A stretch of DNA of 64,000 nt from Termitomyces sp. T153. Taxonomy: Eukaryota; Basidiomycota; Agaricomycetes; Agaricales; Lyophyllaceae. The stretch is from positions 248,001 through 312,000 of the forward strand of contig JACKQL020000038.1 in NCBI GenBank assembly GCA_018296165.2. Direction: 5' to 3'. Shown here one piece after another: positions 1 through 11,574 of the stretch. The notes under the pieces were generated by a model, which had not been told where the DNA came from, did no database searches, and was given only the letters and a program-made list of their open reading frames with translations. The position numbers and the translations under genes were made by a program. The number at the start of each line of letters is the position of its first letter. Position 1 is the stretch's first letter.

Positions 1-232
1 TGAATTCCCGCCACATTCCCATGAGCACCACATTGACATAATCTGCAGAGAGATATTGACAGGCAATGAATTCCAAATGGGTACCCGTACTTGACGTCCT
101 TCTATAAATACCTCCGAATATCAATGCAGAAAAATGGTCGTAAGTGTGACGATGTAAGATGCGATATGATGCTGATATTACCGTATAAAATCTGGCATCA
201 CATCGATATGTAGGGCTCTTGATTGACTGAAG

Positions 233-1071
233 TCACACTGCTAACATATAGAATATCACGGCGGCAAGAAACAGCGTCGTACTCGGGTTAGAGTTGGTGC
301 TGTCACCATTAGCTCTAAGTCCCACAATAAGCAATGTACACCATTGAAACAAAATTTCAAGATGCATACGGTGTATTAGTAATTTGGTTGATCGGACCAG
401 CCGCAATTACTGAAGTTGGCAAACGGACGGTTGAGGACAGCGTGTTAAAGAGTTGAGAGTTTGTCGACAACGAGTGCAAAGTGAAAGTGCTAGGGAAAGG
501 ATTTTCTGCGGAAGTAGTCAATGGTTTTTTTGTCGTGATGCTGGGATCGATGTTATCAGCAGCTAATCCTCCGTGATCAGTATGGATTATCAAAGTATAG
601 AAATGACACTTGCGGCAGCAGAAATTTGAGTCATCAGGACAAAGTATGTCATCAGCATCAGCGCAGCCACCACTACTACCGATGCATGTTGCATCATTCG
701 GACAACATCCCGGCTGACCATCCGATACGGTACAATAGTACCCGACGGGGCAACAGCCGACACCTATCGAAACAATGACCACGCATTACATACATACTTA
801 TGACCAAGAATTATAAGTCTTTACCATCGTTACATGGAAGATTGCCGGCGGCACATGAAATAAGCTGACGGCCGTGAACAACAGAATCTCGAACCTGCCT
901 CCTGGGTTTACCAGTACGGAGCAGGGCTTTGATAGTTCCATATTTATTGGGACGCTTCAAGAGTGATCGAGTCGCTACTGGTGCATCATGCGCGGCAGAG
1001 AGCAAGCACTGGGATAGCGCAAAAAGCAGTGCAAAGATGGTGATTCTCATTACAAGAAGCAAGAGACTCAA
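233..1071 (-). CDS. Secreted cysteine-rich GPI-anchored protein, paralogue 1
   Basis: Four exons fit: 825-1071, 614-763, 370-562 and 233-314 (672 nt, 223 aa). The N terminus is a signal peptide with a hydrophobic core (about residues 8-26; M8 is an alternative start). A cysteine-rich middle follows, with GCCPVGYYC and GCCPNDATC motifs, then a Ser/Thr-rich stalk. A hydrophobic C-terminal tail (TTLFLAAVIFYMLAV) after small residues is typical of GPI attachment, so the protein is expected at the plasma membrane or in the wall. Intron 2 (563-613) has a GC donor (GCAAGT). Removing it restores a CCP motif where read-through would give CCRKC. All three intron phases match the paralogue at 21,952-22,956. 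The exact function is unknown; small cysteine-rich GPI proteins of fungi are usually wall- or adhesion-related (inference). Confidence 0.8.
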
Positions 1072-1124
1072 GATGAGAGAGTACGGAAGGAAATAGAGTG
1101 CTGCATTCTTGCCGAGATTGCCCT

Positions 1125-1133
1125 CTTTTTATA
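1125..1133 (-). promoter_or_regulatory. TATA box of GPI gene 1
   Basis: TATAAAAAG reads on the minus strand about 54 bp upstream of the ATG at 1071. The spacing suits a start site just before the ATG. The paralogue has TATATAAG at a similar distance. Confidence 0.55.
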
Positions 1134-1139
1134 CAGCAA

Positions 1140-2158
1140 TCTCAGAGTCCTGTCAACCGGAACCAGTGAGAATATTGACAAGGATTATGGCAATGGAAGT
1201 TGGAACCAAATGAGCATATTGTCATGATGCCAAGACGACCTGTCAGCGCCGAGCAAGAAGATCAACACAGACAACACAGACGCCAGATCAAATTGAAAGT
1301 GCATACTGTCACGCTGGCTCTCAAAAAGAACCAACGAAAGTAGTATAAGTAACAAAACAGACTTACCCTCAATATACCCGATGCTGAAAACTGTAAGCAT
1401 TAGCCAAAACATGTAGACAGGGGAGGGACTTCCAATCTGAATACTACTACCGACAAACCCGAGAAAAGAGCACCATAAGGATGCCTCAGCAGTCAAACAA
1501 CGGAAGCAGAATATAAGGGCCCTAGGGCATGGACACGTCAGTGATCGAAGATGATCATAAAACTGATTACCGACATGCCTATCGAGGTGGCAGTTCCAGA
1601 TACTTCCGGGTACTCATCTGCGCATCCCCAGCCTGGACAAACTTGTGTCCCCACCAAACCCTCATCCCTGACCCATATCCAGACTCCAACGATTGCGTAA
1701 TCCTGGAAAAGCCAAGGGCCGCCGAGAAGGAATAAGGGAAGGAAACTGGACTCGGGAAGATCACGGAGGGCACAAGGAACCTCGGCATAATTGGAAGCCC
1801 AATAGCCGACGCCAAGACAGGTGCCCAGCTTGGACTTGCAATACATCAACAGTCAACTTGATCTTGGCCTCTCTCATGACTCTCTCATGACCAAATGCCC
1901 TGCCAGTATGTCGAGCTTTGGCCTGGGACACAACAAAGGAAATGGAAAGGGCACGGGCAATAACAGAGACAGCAGGGAGGAAAAGAGACAGGCTATTGTA
2001 AGGGAACAAACTCTCTGCAGATAAACCTGGCAAGAGCAGAAGACACAGGCAACAAGCAAAAGTCAAAGAAGCATGATGGCACCTAAGAGTTGGGCAAGGG
2101 GTGAGCATCTCAAGCACAAGCTTGAGAGGCAATGCTGGGGTTCTTACAGTCAATTCAA
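1140..2158. other. Gene-free stretch between GPI gene 1 and the repeat block
   Basis: No convincing gene. CpG dinucleotides are normal up to about 1,815 and nearly absent beyond about 1,900. On the minus strand the part from about 2,150 down to 1,900 is rich in C and T and resembles the non-coding interior of the family F elements at 12.6-13.3 kb. It may be the interior of an old non-autonomous LTR element (inference). Confidence 0.4.
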
Positions 2159-2384
2159 TGTATAGACTTGGAGAACACTGTTATTGTTTGGTCAAAGGAT
2201 ATTCTATCCTGCTAACTGGCTTAAATACTACATCCATGGCTATGCTATGACTAATACTATATGTGGCAAGCAGCCCAGGTATGCTAAGCAGTAATGACTA
2301 ACAATACATCAAAAGGGGAAATAGGGTCCAATGACTACAAAGAACTGACTACTACTATCTGAAGGGTGCAGGGGCATGGTGGCT
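2159..2384 (-). repeat. Probable remnant of an old LTR split by gypsy-1 (left part)
   Basis: On the minus strand this would be the second part of an LTR that starts TGTAAGG at 11,537 and is interrupted by gypsy-1. It has a TATTTAAG box, ends TATACA near 2,159, and is followed by a PBS-like stretch (TTGACTGTAAG) similar to ACTGTAAG after family F LTR1. The LTR end is a guess. Confidence 0.35.
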
Positions 2385-2753
2385 TGTAAGGGCAACCTCC
2401 AGAGCGGTGGATTGGAGTCACACAGCTAGTAGAGGGAAATACAAAGTATATTAGCAGAGTAGACAACAATACAATCAGTCACTAATCACCTAGCAGAGGG
2501 GAATCTGAAGAGAACAAGTCTAAGGATCCCCACTGCTTGGTGTGGTGCATCAGCAGGCAGTGGAGGCATGAGAACTACTATACAGATGACTGGAGCTACT
2601 CCTAACCCTAGGGCAATTATTGCTGAGGTAATACAGAGAACTCCACAGTTCTCTGGAGATCTCTGGGGTTCTAGAAAGAGCCCTGGAGATGTCAAACAAG
2701 CTGTGGAGGTGCTGGAACAAGTTGCAGAGGTCAGAAATAGAAGTCCTCTGACA
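2385..2753 (-). repeat. Gypsy-1 3' LTR
   Basis: 369 bp, pairs with 11064-11432 with the same length and ends. A purine-rich tract on the minus strand (GGGGGGTGA type, just right of 2753) is the expected polypurine tract. Confidence 0.9.
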
Positions 2754-2832
2754 TCACCCCCCTTCTAGCATGCAGCATCTTGATGTGCAGGGTGAAAGAA
2801 GTCCCTGATTGCTCAGTTTGCTGGTGAGATAG

Positions 2833-3273
2833 TGTAAGGGTGACCTCTGGAGGCTGTGGCTCAATCACACAGCTGGCAAAGGGAAATCCAAAGTCTATTC
2901 AGTACTGTACAGTGTCTACTGAGATAACTACTCACCTGGCAAAGGGAAATCCAAAGAGAACAAGTCTGAAGATTCCCTAGGCCAGGTGTGATGCTTTAGA
3001 GGCTTCAGAAGCATGAGAAACAACTGTACAGTATGATAGAGAAAAAAGACACAAGTGATGTGTCAGCAATTGGTCAGCAGTTATATAAGCTGGTGGCAGT
3101 GTCAAAGGGGCCACACTTGTCTGAATTATTGACAGAAAACTGGTGCAGCCTGAGGGCTGAAACTAGGACCAATAGATAGGAAAAAGGAAGGAGAATAAAG
3201 GAAAACTATAATGGAGCAAATCTGACGAGAACTGGAGGGGGAGAAGGGGAAACAAGTGAGATGTCCCCTGACA
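2833..3273 (-). repeat. Second, variant LTR in tandem with the gypsy-1 3' LTR
   Basis: 441 bp, begins TGTAAGG and ends CCTGACA like gypsy-1 LTRs, but is longer and diverged. Each of the two LTRs is preceded on the minus strand by a similar polypurine tail (2754-2832 and 3274-3360). The structure is pol end, LTR-b, short tail, LTR-a, which suggests recombination between related elements. Confidence 0.7.
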
Positions 3274-3423
3274 TCACCCCCCCTCTAGGATGCGGCACCT
3301 CAACACACTGGGTAGAAGAAGTCATGAATTGCCTAGTCAGCTGGTGAAATAGGGTAGATGCCTTGAATAGCTTTTGGGGCATTGGGATGCCTATGGTAGA
3401 GGTCCCAGACCAAGCCTGATGCA

Positions 3424-4724
3424 TGAACATTAGCCTGTGGTTTTCAAGAGATGTCCTGGATGCCATATCCCTTCCCTTTCACCTTGAACTGCAACTTCCC
3501 CTGGAATATCCTGCTGTCCAAAATTTCTTCCACCTCATACTCCTCCTCATCATCAACCAGGACTGGTGGTGGGGGTGGCTTAGGGCGATGGCTTGGGATT
3601 GGATCCTCTGGAGCTGGAAACAACTTGACCACATTGAAGACTGGATGCAGTTGGCAGAGGCCTGCTGGGAGTTTAAGTTGGTATGCCAAAGGCCCTACCT
3701 TCTTCTCCACCATAAAAGGGCCCAGATGATGATGTGACAGCTTTAGGGATGGCCTTGTTGTCTTAATGTCTGAGCTATCCAAGTACACATAGTCCCTGGG
3801 CTTGTAAACTGGAGCAGGTATCCATCTGTGATCATAGTACCATGTCATGTCTTCCTTGGCCTTCACCAATGCAGCTTTTGCCTCCTCCTGTGCCCTCCTT
3901 ATCTGATTCACAAACTTGTTGACAGAGTCATTCTCTGAAAGGCATGCCTGAGGTTCAAATCCCATGCAAGGATGCCTGCCAGTGTCCAGGAAGAATGGAG
4001 TCATCTGCATGAAAGAGTGAACATGGTTGTTGTATTGGAATTCTGCATCTGGCAGCAGCTCATCCCAGTCATCCTGCCTCTCATTACAAAACAGGCAGAG
4101 ATACTGTTTCAGTTCCTGGTTAATACGTTCTGTCTACCCGTTGGACTGAGGGTGATAGGCTGTGGTGGTATGGAGCTTTACGCCTAGCAGGCAATACAGT
4201 TCTCAAGTGAATTCTGCCACAAACTGAGGGCCTTGGTCTGAGACATACCTATCTGACAGACCATGAAGTTTCCAGACATTCTTCCAGTATAGGCTGGCCA
4301 CTCCCAAGGCAGAGCATGTGGTGTGGGTTGGTATGAAGTGAGCCTGTTTGCCATAGAGGTCCACCACTACCATCACAGCATCATACTCATGAGCATCTGG
4401 GAGTTCCACAATGAAATCCACTGATGCAACACTCCAGCAAGCAGCTGGAATAGGAAGTTGGCCCATGGGTGCTTGGTGGCAAGGTTTGGTGCGGAGACAG
4501 AGGTTGCAGGTGCTAGTGTAGGTGCCTACATATTGGGAGATCTGTGGCCACCAATAGTTCCAGGATACCAGCTCTAGTGGCTTCCACCTTCCAGGATGTC
4601 CAGCCACCTGAGAGTCATGATGTTGTTCTACAATGTGCTGGCAAAGTTCTGGAATGTTAGGCACATAAATGCATCCTCTGAAGGTCAGCAGCCCATCCTG
4701 AAGACCCCACTCATCAGCATGCAC
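3424..4724 (-). pseudogene. Gypsy-1 integrase and chromodomain, decayed
   Basis: On the minus strand, 4203-4724 carries the integrase zinc-binding region (HDSQVAGHPGRW, CNLCLRTK) and the start of the DDE core, with the catalytic-Asp context SDQGPQF. After a break, 3424-4010 gives the C-terminal part ([27 protein letters not shown]) and a chromodomain ([21 protein letters not shown]). In the chromodomain the usual GYG-x(5)-W-E/K-P tryptophan has become TGA. Not functional. Confidence 0.85.
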
Positions 4725-4739
4725 TGACTTGACTCCACT

Positions 4740-6210
4740 TGCTCATCAAGCTTGTAGGGCCTGTGCAGCCTGGGCAACTGCATCCTCCTGTGCACCCTCC
4801 TGGTTCCCTTGTCTAATGTCCCTAAGAATGTTTGCCTCATCTCCTTGAGCCACAATCCCTTCTAGTGCATGGATGGCAAAGAGCTCTGGCTTGAGGAGGA
4901 CAATGTTGTTGTTATCTCCTACCCTAGTGCCATGGTCAGCTTGCCTGGACAGTGCATCTGGTTTGCCCATGCTCTGTCCTGGTTTGTGGTGCAATGAGAA
5001 GTCAAAGTTGGCCAGATACAGAGACCATTGAGCTTGATGTTGATTGAGTTTCTTAGTGGAATGGAAGTACTCCAGGTTCTTGTAGTCTGTCCAGACTTCA
5101 AACTTATACTGTGCACCCTCAAGGAAATGCTGCCATTCTTCAAAGGACCAAATAATTGCCAGCATCTTCTTGTCATGGATTATGTAGTTCTGTTCCACTG
5201 CATTAAGGCTCTTGGAGTAGAAGGCTACTGGATGCCATTTGCCATCCTCTTTTGACTGCTGGGAGAGGACTGCCCCTGTAGCAAAGTCTGAGCTATCTGC
5301 TTCCACATGGAATGGAGAGTCATCATCAGGGAACAGGAGGACTGGCTTTGAGGTCACAGATTGCTTGAGGGCATCAAAGGCAGCTTGCTGTGGGGGCTCC
5401 CACTGCCATGCAGTATCCTTAACTGTGAGGTTGAAGAGGGGTCATGCATGGTGGGAGAAATCCTGTATGAACCTCCAATAGAAATTGACAAACCCAAGAA
5501 AGGCCTGAACTTCCTTCTTGTTCCTTGGCTCAGGCCACTCTGCTACACCTGCCACTTTAATGGGGTCCATCTCAGCCATTCCATGCAAAATGATCAAACC
5601 CAGGTACTCCACTTTAGTCTGTTCAAATTTGCACTTCTCAGGCTTTAAATAGAGCTGGTGTTGGTGGAGGTGTTCCAAGTCTATGCATGTGACCCAGTGA
5701 TACTCCTCCAGAGTTCTTGTGTAGATGAGGATATTGTCAAGATACATGCAGACAACACCTTCCACAATCAGATCATGGAAAATGTCATTCATTATAGTCT
5801 GAAAGGTGGCTGGACTATTAGTGAGACCAAAGAACATTACCAGAGGTTCAAAGAGTCTGTGATTAGTTCAGAATGCTGCCTTCCACTCATCCCCTTCTTT
5901 GATGTGTACATTGTTGTAGCCCCAGCGGACATCCAACTTTGTGAAATAGCATGCACCTCAAAGGTTGTTGACAAGTTCTGAGATGAGTGGCAAAGGATAG
6001 TGGTTCTTTACTGTCATTGCATTTAGGACACAATAATTCTGAACCAGATAAAGAGACCCATCCTTCTTCTTAATAAAGAAGACTAGGGAGGCTATTGGAG
6101 ACTTGGAGGGTTGTATTCATCCTGAGCTAAGATTCTCCTGCAGAAAAGCATCCAGCTCATCCTGTTCACGAGGTGCAAGTAAATAGACCTTGCAGCTAGA
6201 GGGCTCCACA
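4740..6210 (-). pseudogene. Gypsy-1 reverse transcriptase and RNase H, decayed
   Basis: RT is seen in pieces, including MFFGLTNSPATFQTIMND and the active-site box YLDNILIY, where the family has YxDD; the second Asp is Asn. RNase H is at 4746-5357 (VEADSSDFATGAVLSQ, FHSTKKLNQHQAQWSL, GKPDALSR). Several stops separate the pieces. Confidence 0.85.
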
Positions 6211-6217
6211 TCTGGTA

Positions 6218-6904
6218 TCAGCTCAATTGCATGATCCCACTGCTTGCACTCTGGAAGTGAATCAAAGGAGGCCTTGGAGAATACATTTTCAAAGTTATGG
6301 AGGTGATTGGAAACAGTGCTATGAAAGGGCTTGGGCTGTGAGTTTGCTGCAAATGCCTCAGCCAGATGCTGAGAAGTTGTCTGACTGGCCTAAATCTCTG
6401 CCACTGTAGGAGGGGGCAGAGGGTTGTAGCATAGATCTGATCACCCACCTCTATGGTCTCATCTGGGGACTCTGCATCTGGAGTATGGGTCCATTCTCCT
6501 TCACCTTCCTTTTCCTCTGGAGATTCACACCCAACACCTTGGACATCCTCATAGAGGGCCTCTCTATGAGGGAATGCCAGAGGGGGGGGACTCAAGAGAT
6601 CAAGATCAGCATAAGGGAGATGCCCAGCATAATAAGCATGCACAGCAGCATGCTCATGAACTTTGGCTCTCTGCTCTTTATGGGCTTCTTTTGTGCAGGT
6701 AATGCAGCAATGTGGGCAATGACTCATCTTCACATCACCCTTAGTCCAGTCAATCTCTGGGTTGTGTTCATGTAGCCAGGTGAACTCCAAGATCATATCT
6801 TGCTTTCCCAAACCAGTGATGGCAAAAGCAGCTTGCTCTGAGTGGTCTTGGTAGCAGAGGACTAGGTCCACCACAGAGTGAATAGAGCCAGCCTCATTGA
6901 GTGT
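6218..6904 (-). pseudogene. Gypsy-1 protease C-terminal part and linker
   Basis: The minus-strand protein has GKQDMILEFTWLHEHNPEID, the hydrophobic end of retropepsin-type domains, then a linker to RT. It aligns with the copy at 63,560-63,990. About 100 bp of coding sequence that this second copy has, between LLDSR and the MVDLVL region, is missing here where the LTR-A element is inserted. Confidence 0.75.
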
Positions 6905-9388
6905 TGATGTGCTCCTATGCCACCTAGTGCCATGCAGGAAACCTAAAAAGAGGACCTAACACTAGTCACTAGATAGGATAGCTGGCAGTAGGAAGTTAAT
7001 AGTTAAGGGCGAGTCAGTAACCATCCCAGAGAACTAGAGCAAAAGTTACGTTGTGGAGTGAAGTTGATAGGATTTGCTATTGCTAGCAGAAGTCATTAGT
7101 GACGATCAGGAAAGAAAAAAAAAAGGTAAAGACAAGTAACGTTGCTAAGACAAAATGCCCCTCTATTGGAGGTAGTGGAGGGTGGGGGAATGGAGTAGAG
7201 ACAGGGACAGGCGGCCACAGGAAGGCTAAAATTAAGGGATGAACGTAAACTGGTCGCTAGCCATAGTCACTAGCGTTGTTAAGTTGGATTAACTAAAATA
7301 GGCACCTGCAGTTGGCACCACACTAAGTCGAGGTCGAAGTCAAGGAGGCTTATTGCTAAGCCTGGGTCAAAGGCAATAAAAAGAGCAAAAGAGGCAAAGT
7401 GAAATCTCTTGCTGGTAGGCTCAAAGATAGCTGTTCTCCAATTGTTCTTGTCTGTCTAGTGTCTATGTACAGTCAGTATTTATACGTTTCAAAGTATAGT
7501 ATGGGAAAGTAAACAAATAGGCACCACTAGCGACGACATCTGTCACTGTGTTTAGGGTGCATACGAGGCGTCAGTCTGTAACTAAGTGAAAAATCATAGG
7601 CATGGCAACAAGTCCAATGTCAATACCTGAAGCATAGACGCCGTTCAAATATGTTGGTAAGCTTGGCAAAAGAAATGACAGTAAAAGGTATGCATCTGAT
7701 AATTTGCTCATATATAGTAAGGGAATGCCATTTCATCGCTAGAGTTGCTAGGGTCACTAATAATCATTGCTAGGGAGGGTCCAGGCCTTGATGATTTAGG
7801 CTCAGGTTCCAGACTCCATGTGATGTTTCTTGTGATCGATAAGTCTTGCGGTTGCTAAAGTCTCATGCTTTGGTCCAATCCTCAGGCTAAGTCTCATGTG
7901 CTAAGTGTTGTGACTTGTGTCAGATTTAAGGTAGTCAGCTGCCGCTAAGTCCAAAATGCCAAAAACATGGTGCTCAGCAATAACTGGGGCTCATCACTGG
8001 CAATTTCAAGTTTGTCAGCAAGAGGTCTAGGATTGTCAAGATTGGCAAAGGAGGGGGATTTATGGGCAATGAGGGGATAGATTGGGCTTCTGGGAAGAAG
8101 ATAGAGTCAGTAGGAGTCAAAGAAGAAAGGGGTGCATTAAGGAAGCTTTTGATAAAGGTGCCTGGAAAATTGACAAGGATTTCACTAACATCACAAAGTT
8201 TTCTGGCAGTTTCAAGTTTGTCGGCAAGAGGTCTAGGATGGGTTGCTGGTGAAGAGCACTGAGGAGTTGAGAAGGAAGACTGAAGTAATTCAATAAGGTT
8301 TTCCAAGCAACATTTTGCTTGAGCTCTGGTTTCTGGCAGAATGGTTAACTTCAAATTCCCTCATGGTGGGCTCCAAAATGATGTGCTCCTATGCCGCCTA
8401 GTGCCATGCAGGACACCTAAAGAGAGAACATAACACTAGTCACTAGATAGGGTAGCTGGCAGTAGAAAATTAATAGTTGAGGGCAAGTCAGTGACCATCC
8501 CAGAGAACAAGAGTGAAAGTTGTATTGTATGGTGAAGTTGGAAGGATCACTATCACTATCTTGAGTCATCTTGATGGAGGTAGAGGGGTTAGGGAGTAGA
8601 GTAGAAGAAGCAAGGTGGTAATAGGGAAACTAAATCAAGGGACAAACATAAACTGATTGCTAGCCACAGTTGCTAATGTTGCTAAGTTGAAATAATTGCA
8701 AAGGGCACCTGTAGTTGGTACCACACTAGATTGAGGTCACAGGTGATAGGACTTGTCACTAAGTTGAAGTCAACAGTGAGTAAGGAATAGAGGAAAAGTA
8801 TAGGCAAAGTAAAATCTCAAGCTAGTAGGCTTAGAGATAGATGGATTCAGTCTGAGGAGGATCTATCTGAGTCAATTCTCTTGTCCAAGTGTCTATATAC
8901 AGGCAGTATTTATACAGTTCCAAAGTATAGTATGGGAAAGTAAGCAAATAGTTGCCACTAGTGATGGCATCTGTCAACATGTTTATGGTCTGTACAAGGT
9001 GTTAGTCTGTAACTAAGTGAAAAAAAAAAAACCATAAGTGAAGTCTCTGATGTGTAGACACCATTCAAGTATGTTGGTCAACTCAACAAAGGGAATGATA
9101 GCAAAAAGGTATGCATCTGGCAATATGTCTATATATAATGAGATAACGCCATTTTGTCACCAGAGTCGCTAGGATCACTAAAGTTGCTAGAAAAAGTCTA
9201 GGCCTTGCTGATCTAGGCCCAAGTTCCAGGATCCATGTGCTAAAGTCCCATGTTAAGGCTACCTCAGTCCAGACCTTGGGCTAGGCCCCACATGCTGAGT
9301 ATCGTGACTTGTGCCAAATTTAAAATAGTTAACTACTGCTAAGTCCAAAATGCCAAAACTGGTGCTCAGTAACAACTGGGACTCATCA
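6905..9388 (-). mobile_element. LTR-A element with almost no interior, nested in gypsy-1
   Basis: Two LTR-A copies (6905-7996 and 8379-9388) have 5-bp terminal inverted repeats TGATG/CATCA. They enclose only about 380 bp. On the minus strand the right LTR ends at 8379 and is followed by TTTTGGAGCCC, a PBS-like site starting TGG, then a gag leader that matches the one at 58.9 kb. The rest of gag and all of pol are gone. No target duplication is visible and about 100 bp of gypsy-1 is lost, so deletion or recombination followed insertion. The ORF at 7974-8354 is only the leader read through. Confidence 0.75.
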
Positions 9389-10957
9389 CTGTCACTCTGC
9401 TGTCCAGAAGAGCCATGACTCCACAGATTTGCTGAGTGTCCATCATCTCAATCTCCACATTGAGGTGCAGGGAGTTGGCAGACAGAGTGGGGGCCATCAC
9501 ATACTGTCAGGGCATTTGATGCACCCAAGTAGGGCCATGCTGACAGACCTTCAGAGGTGTCAGAGAGCTTGGTGGGGGCTCTGGAGTTAGTGTTTGTATA
9601 TTTGAAGAGGAGTGTTGAGGTTCTTTTATCTCAGAATGAAGGGCATTGGAAAAGGCAGTTTCATTTTCTATTGACAGATACAAGAAACTGTTAGCACCCA
9701 GCAATGGAGGCATACACCTCATCCATTGCTCAATTAAAAATCCCCCTCCAGCTCCAGAGGTGAGATGCATGCATTGATCTCCTCTGGGGTCAACTCCAGT
9801 GTAGGCTCATCCAGCAATGGAGCTCTAGTGGCATCCTTCACAGCCAGCAGCTGCAGGAGGAGTTTGTCCTACTCTGCCATGGAAAGGTAGCATACTTCCA
9901 GGCCCAGGGGGCAGTACCATGCAAAGTGTCCAGGCTTCTAGCATCTCCAGCACAGTGGTGGGGCAGCATGGAGCTGCCTAGCAGCATCCACATCCATGGG
10001 GATCCTTGGTGGTAGGGGGCATGCTGCAGGGATAGCCAGAGTAAAGGCCAGCATTGGACAGGCAGGTGCAGAGTGGCAGAGATTGCTGATTGGAGCTAGG
10101 TGCAGGGCAGAATGGGGCCAGTGGAGCTCCCTCCAGATCTCCATGAGTTGCCATTGGTCCTGGGCCACCTCATACTATGATGCAATCTTTTCATCATTGG
10201 GGCAACTCTCTGCCAGATTGTCAATGCATTCCACCAGTGCAGGGTGCAAGCCATCCCAGAAAGTAAGGCATAGTTGGAGGCCATCAGGGTAAGTGGCCTG
10301 CTCCACCAGAGCCTGGAATGAGTCAATGTACTCATCCAGTGTATGCTTCCCTTGTCCATACTGCTCTCTATTGTGTAGCATCAAGGCTGTGGTCTTGGCA
10401 GGGTCTAATGGAAAAAACTCCACATGGAAGTCCTTCTCAAAGGCAGCCTAGTCCAGAAAGCTTCCAACACCTCCAGAGTGGCAGAAGACTGATAGCACAT
10501 AAGTAGAGGCATGTCCAGTCTTCATGTATGACAGCACCCAGGCTATTTTCAATGTGTTAGAGTCAAAGGCATCCCTGCTGAGGTGGATATAGGTGAGGCA
10601 GGACTGTAGGATTCACTCTCCACTGGAGCAGGCACTGTTGTACACATCTGGTAGCACAGGACATAGAATCCGTGGCCAAAAGGTCACCAGAATTGCAGAG
10701 ACAGGTGCAGATGTGGTTGGGGCTGGTTCTGTGGCCACAGAAGGGGTGGAGTTAGGGGGTAGGCATTTAAGCAGCACCTGGATGGATTGGGAGATAAGAT
10801 TGGTTGTTTGATGGAGGGTAGAGAGTTCAGTAGTATAGTGGGTGAGAGGTGATTGGGTTAATTGCACCTGGGTTTCTAGGTGAAGCAGGTGAGTCCAGAC
10901 TTTGTCCTGCAGGGCTGGAGCCTCTGAGGGTGTGTCTGGGTTGGCAAGCTGAGACAT
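9389..10957 (-). pseudogene. Gypsy-1 gag and protease start, decayed
   Basis: On the minus strand, 10613-10957 holds the N-terminal gag segment (HLLHLETQVQLTQS), 10175-10423 the capsid-like part (REQYGQGKHTLDEYIDSF), and about 9925-9950 a zinc knuckle whose second Cys is followed by a stop (then KPGHFAWYC). Protease starts near 9,430 (ALLDSRV, where a DSG motif is expected). All parts match the less damaged copy at 61,877-63,675. Confidence 0.8.
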
Positions 10958-11063
10958 AGAACTCTGTGGTGTTTAGTCCTGGTGGGGAAGTGATGGGTAG
11001 TGGCTCAGAGGTTCCTTGTGGCTATGAGGGGCTTCCAGACCAGTTTTAGAAGACTTGTTCTGC

Positions 11064-11432
11064 TGTAAGGGCAACCTCCAGAGTGGTGGATCAGAGTAAT
11101 GCAGCTAGCAGAGAGGAATCCAAAGTATATTAGCAGAGTAGACAACAACACAATCAGTAACTAATCACCTAGCAGAGGGGAATCCAAAGAGAACAAGTCT
11201 AAGGATCTCCACTGCTTGGTGCAGTGCATCAGCAGGTGGCAGAGGCATGGGAACTACTGTACAGATGACTGGAGCTACTCCTAACCCTAGGGCAATTATT
11301 GCTGAGGTAATACAGAGAACTCTGCAGTTCTTTAGAGATCTCTGGGGTTCCAGAAAGAGCCCCAGAGATGTCAAACAAGCTGTGGAGGTGCTGGAACAAG
11401 TTGTAGAGGTCAGAAATAGAAGTCCCCTGACA
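11064..11432 (-). repeat. Gypsy-1 5' LTR
   Basis: 369 bp, TGTAAGG to CTGACA, the same length as the 3' LTR. Target duplication TGGCT follows at 11433-11437. Confidence 0.9.
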
Positions 11433-11437
11433 TGGCT

Positions 11438-11574
11438 GGTTGGTTAGTAACACTGAAGATGATGCTGTTCCTACAACTAAGGCCAGATAGAGTCAGAGTT
11501 ACCCATCAGGATTACCTAACAGGGTCATCTCCTTACATCACCCCCTCCTCAAGGTTTAGCAACCCAACAAACAG
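11438..11574 (-). repeat. LTR start and polypurine tract of an older element, minus strand
   Basis: Read on the minus strand, CCTTGAGGAGGGGGTGA (polypurine tract) is followed at 11,537 by TGTAAGGAG, an LTR start. The same tract plus TGTAAGG occurs on the plus strand at 13,380-13,402 before LTR F2. The LTR runs left into the gypsy-1 insertion site and probably resumes at 2384. Confidence 0.5.

Larger units (their letters stand above)
2380..11437 (-). mobile_element. Gypsy-1: Ty3/gypsy (chromovirus) retrotransposon, decayed and interrupted
   Basis: Two 369-bp LTRs (2385-2753 and 11064-11432) start TGTAAGG and end TGACA. They are bordered by the same 5-bp target duplication, TGGCT, at 2380-2384 and 11433-11437. 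Between them, on the minus strand, lie gag, protease, RT, RNase H, integrase and a chromodomain, all with stops and frameshifts. A second LTR-type element (6905-9388) sits inside the protease region. CpG is almost absent. A related copy starts at 61,407 on the plus strand. Confidence 0.92.

Noticed and set aside
357..782. One continuous 141-codon frame as a separate gene
   Set aside because: It runs through a GC-AG intron and past a GT donor; spliced exons give the paralogue's motifs and GPI tail.
1185..1496. 103-codon hydrophobic minus frame
   Set aside because: No domain, no paralogue support and no splice partner; could be chance in AT-rich DNA.
7974..8354. 126-codon minus ORF as a gene
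   Set aside because: It is the gag leader of the LTR-A element, also found at 58.9-59.2 kb before the real gag.
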